Source of the DNA: G942493215 sp942493215
GTDB lineage: Bacteria > Bacillota_I > Bacilli_A > RF39 > UBA660
DNA: 64,000 bases
Assembly: GCA_942493215.1 (NCBI GenBank)
Contig: OW818670.1
Location: 806,001-870,000, forward strand
Direction: 5' to 3'
Position numbers and translations under genes: made by a program. This document shows positions 62,457 through 64,000 of the stretch, in pieces. Below the pieces are notes generated by a model. The model did no database searches, had not been told where the DNA came from, and was given only the letters and a program-made list of their open reading frames with translations. Each line of letters opens with the position of its first letter. Position 1 is the first letter of the stretch.

Positions 62457-63416
62457 ATGAAATTATTAAGAAAAGAAGATTTGGAATCTTACATTGATTT
62501 TTCTCAAATATACAATGACACAAAGGAAGGATTTGTAAAGTTCTCAAATGGTCAAACAATAACCCCTCCTTTTACTGTTTTTGAAATACCTGAGAATAAT
62601 GGTAGCATCCATTTTAAATATGGATATGTAATTGGAAGTGAAACATTTTCTTTTAAGTACTCAGGAGCGTTTTATGGTAATGAATCAAAAGGGATATCTA
62701 ACTTTTTAGGACTATTCGTTGTATTTAGTGCTGATACAGGTGAAGTTGAATTAGTTATTGATGATAAAGGGTTTTTAACTGATTATCGAACAGGTATAGC
62801 TGGTGCAATAGCAACAAAAACATTAGCTAGAGAAGATAGTGAAACAGTTGCTATTATTGGAACCGGAGTACAAGCAAGAATGCAAATAAAAGCATTATTG
62901 CAAGTAATGCCAAGTATAAAAAGTTTAAGAGTCTATGGTAGAGATAAGACTAAAACGTTAGAATATGTTAAAGAAATGAATGATATTTTTCCTAATTTAA
63001 GCATTACAATTTTTGATAACCCTGAAGATGCCGTAAGCAGTGCTGATATTATATATACTGTCACTTATAGTAATAAACCAATATTGTTTAGTGAATGGAT
63101 AAAACCAGGAACACATATCACTGCTGTTGGAGCTTGTGGACCTGATATGCAGGAATTAGATGAAGAAATTTTAGCTAGAGGCAATATACTAGCGGTAGAT
63201 AGCAAAGATGCATGCTCAACACACGGGGAATTACATCATGCACTTGATAAAGGACTTGTTGAAAAAGATGCTGCCATCGAACTTGGAACCATAATCTCTA
63301 ACAATATAAAAAGACATAATGAAGACATCACAATTTGTGATTTAGTTGGAATTGGTTTCCAAGATGCCATAATAGGGAATTGTATATATAAGAAAGTGTT
63401 AGAAGTTAATAAATAA
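62457..63416 (+). CDS. Ornithine cyclodeaminase / mu-crystallin family protein
   Basis: I start at ATG 62457 (AGGTGATTGAA before it), 319 residues. LTDYRTGIAGAIATKTLARE and the Rossmann loop VAIIGTGVQARMQIKAL are family signatures, with GTHITAVGACGPDMQELD and a late ICDLVGIGFQDAI. The family includes ornithine cyclodeaminase, ketimine reductases and the opine/SbnB-type enzymes, so the reaction is open. It stands alone between copies C and D. A gap of 247 bp follows; apart from copy D nothing clear is seen in it. Confidence 0.9.
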   Translation: MKLLRKEDLESYIDFSQIYNDTKEGFVKFSNGQTITPPFTVFEIPENNGSIHFKYGYVIGSETFSFKYSGAFYGNESKGISNFLGLFVVFSADTGEVELVIDDKGFLTDYRTGIAGAIATKTLAREDSETVAIIGTGVQARMQIKALLQVMPSIKSLRVYGRDKTKTLEYVKEMNDIFPNLSITIFDNPEDAVSSADIIYTVTYSNKPILFSEWIKPGTHITAVGACGPDMQELDEEILARGNILAVDSKDACSTHGELHHALDKGLVEKDAAIELGTIISNNIKRHNEDITICDLVGIGFQDAIIGNCIYKKVLEVNK

Positions 63417-63573
63417 AAAAGACTAGATAGTTATAGAGGTGAATTTCTAGACGACATTTAGGCGATAAAAAATCAAATTTTTAATAAGCAGTGGTAAATA
63501 GTAGAGGTAACTGATAAACAAATTATCAAGTAAATAAATAGGGAGGTAAGCGATAAGCAGACTATTGTCAGCT

Positions 63574-63603
63574 CCCATGAAGGAGCCTAGAGGCTCCTTT
63601 TTT
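63574..63603 (+). repeat. Attachment-like repeat, copy D
   Basis: CCCATGAAGGAGCCTAGA, then GGCTCC and TTTTTT: the most diverged copy, with the loop changed to TAGA but the stem kept. TGATATAAT follows at 63630-63638. Confidence 0.65.
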
Positions 63604-63663
63604 GTTGTATTTACGATTATTAATATAAGTGATATAATACAATTATTGAATGGAGGTTTTTAA

Positions 63664-64000
63664 ATGGAAAGAAAATTACAGACAATATATTTAACAGACA
63701 TGAAAACAGAAATTGGCGCAAGTAAGCCCTTTGTTACAGGTGATGAATTATTTCATGTTGGTGAAATATTAACTTTAAGACCTTTGGTGGCTCCAAGAAA
63801 TGTTTCTAGAGAAACAATTGAAAAAATAAGACTCCAAGAACAGAGTATAAACGGGGGCGAGTATACACCAGAAGAAAAAATGCAATTACTTCATCAATTG
63901 AAAGTTAATTATTTTCTAGAATTATTAAATGGGGGATATGGTAGTTCAACAATAGAAGAGGAAATAGATAATGCTGTTATCGGTTTTAAAACTGCAGGTG
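63664..64000 (+). CDS. Unknown protein, truncated by the window end
   Basis: MERKLQTIYLTDMKTEIGAS onward, open for 112 codons to the edge. GGAGGTTTTTAA precedes ATG 63664. The N-terminal part looks soluble; I recognise no family. Its promoter directly follows copy D, like the gene after copy C. Confidence 0.7.
   Translation, partial: MERKLQTIYLTDMKTEIGASKPFVTGDELFHVGEILTLRPLVAPRNVSRETIEKIRLQEQSINGGEYTPEEKMQLLHQLKVNYFLELLNGGYGSSTIEEEIDNAVIGFKTAG

Noticed and set aside
35656..63603. CRISPR array made of the hairpin repeats
   Set aside because: Only four copies, separated by kilobases with full genes between them, and no cas genes.
1..64000. Mollicutes code with TGA as Trp
   Set aside because: Trp is encoded by TGG in the conserved genes and TGA ends genes such as the SpoIIP-like one, so the standard bacterial code applies.

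Overview
The window is very AT-rich, uses code 11 (TGA appears as a genuine stop, for example at the end of the SpoIIP-like gene), and carries Bacillus-type gene neighbourhoods: rpsT/gpr/spoIIP/yqxA-like, nfo/yqfT-like, sodA/pbp/rpmG, infC-rpmI-rplT and yqeG-yqeH. Sporulation genes (gpr, a spoIIP-like gene, an alpha/beta-type SASP, a YjcZ-like micropeptide, a dacF-like carboxypeptidase) and a pyruvate:ferredoxin oxidoreductase point to an anaerobic member of the Bacilli/Erysipelotrichia-Mollicutes side of the Firmicutes, probably an uncultured gut lineage. The taxonomic placement is inference.

Region 1 (1-35.5 kb) is mostly chromosomal backbone: sporulation and DNA repair genes, cell-wall enzymes, translation factors with an attenuator-type L20 leader and an AUC-initiated infC, pyrH, a D,D-carboxypeptidase, ribosome biogenesis GTPase YqeH, a HerA-like ATPase, a PFOR-flavodoxin-FMN-binding electron-transfer operon, and recG. 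Inside it, 12.6-21.8 kb holds four head-to-tail paralogues encoding large membrane-anchored proteins with Ig-like repeats and a C-terminal phosphodiester-glycosidase-type domain. A promoter-bearing small RNA candidate lies at about 32.5 kb.

Region 2 (35.6-55.5 kb) looks like an integrative mobilizable element inserted in the 3' end (terminator hairpin) of a small RNA gene just after recG. It is bounded by 31-bp identical direct repeats, with TTTAGATACC arm-type repeats just inside each end. It carries a Tn916-type tyrosine recombinase, a MobV relaxase with a palindrome-rich putative oriT, a RepA/DnaB-like ATPase, a small HTH protein and a divergent XRE regulator. Its cargo is a leader-attenuated eight-gene cluster (nucleotidyltransferase, nucleotide-sugar dehydrogenase, PIG-L deacetylase, two glycosyltransferases, a radical-SAM/APH-kinase fusion, a glycerol-1-phosphate-dehydrogenase-like enzyme, a methyltransferase). 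This is the best candidate for an undescribed biosynthetic system. A HAD phosphatase, an acyltransferase-like protein and a hybrid histidine kinase follow.

Region 3 (55.5-64 kb) continues as an accessory array. Two more diverged copies of the same hairpin repeat (62.4 and 63.6 kb) delimit segments carrying an exonuclease-BRCT protein, a MazG-HEPN-like-DUF2075 operon and two unknown proteins (one with a nuclease-like C-terminus), which together resemble a defence island, then an ornithine-cyclodeaminase-family gene. A truncated unknown gene runs off the end. No tRNA, rRNA, IS element or CRISPR array was seen.
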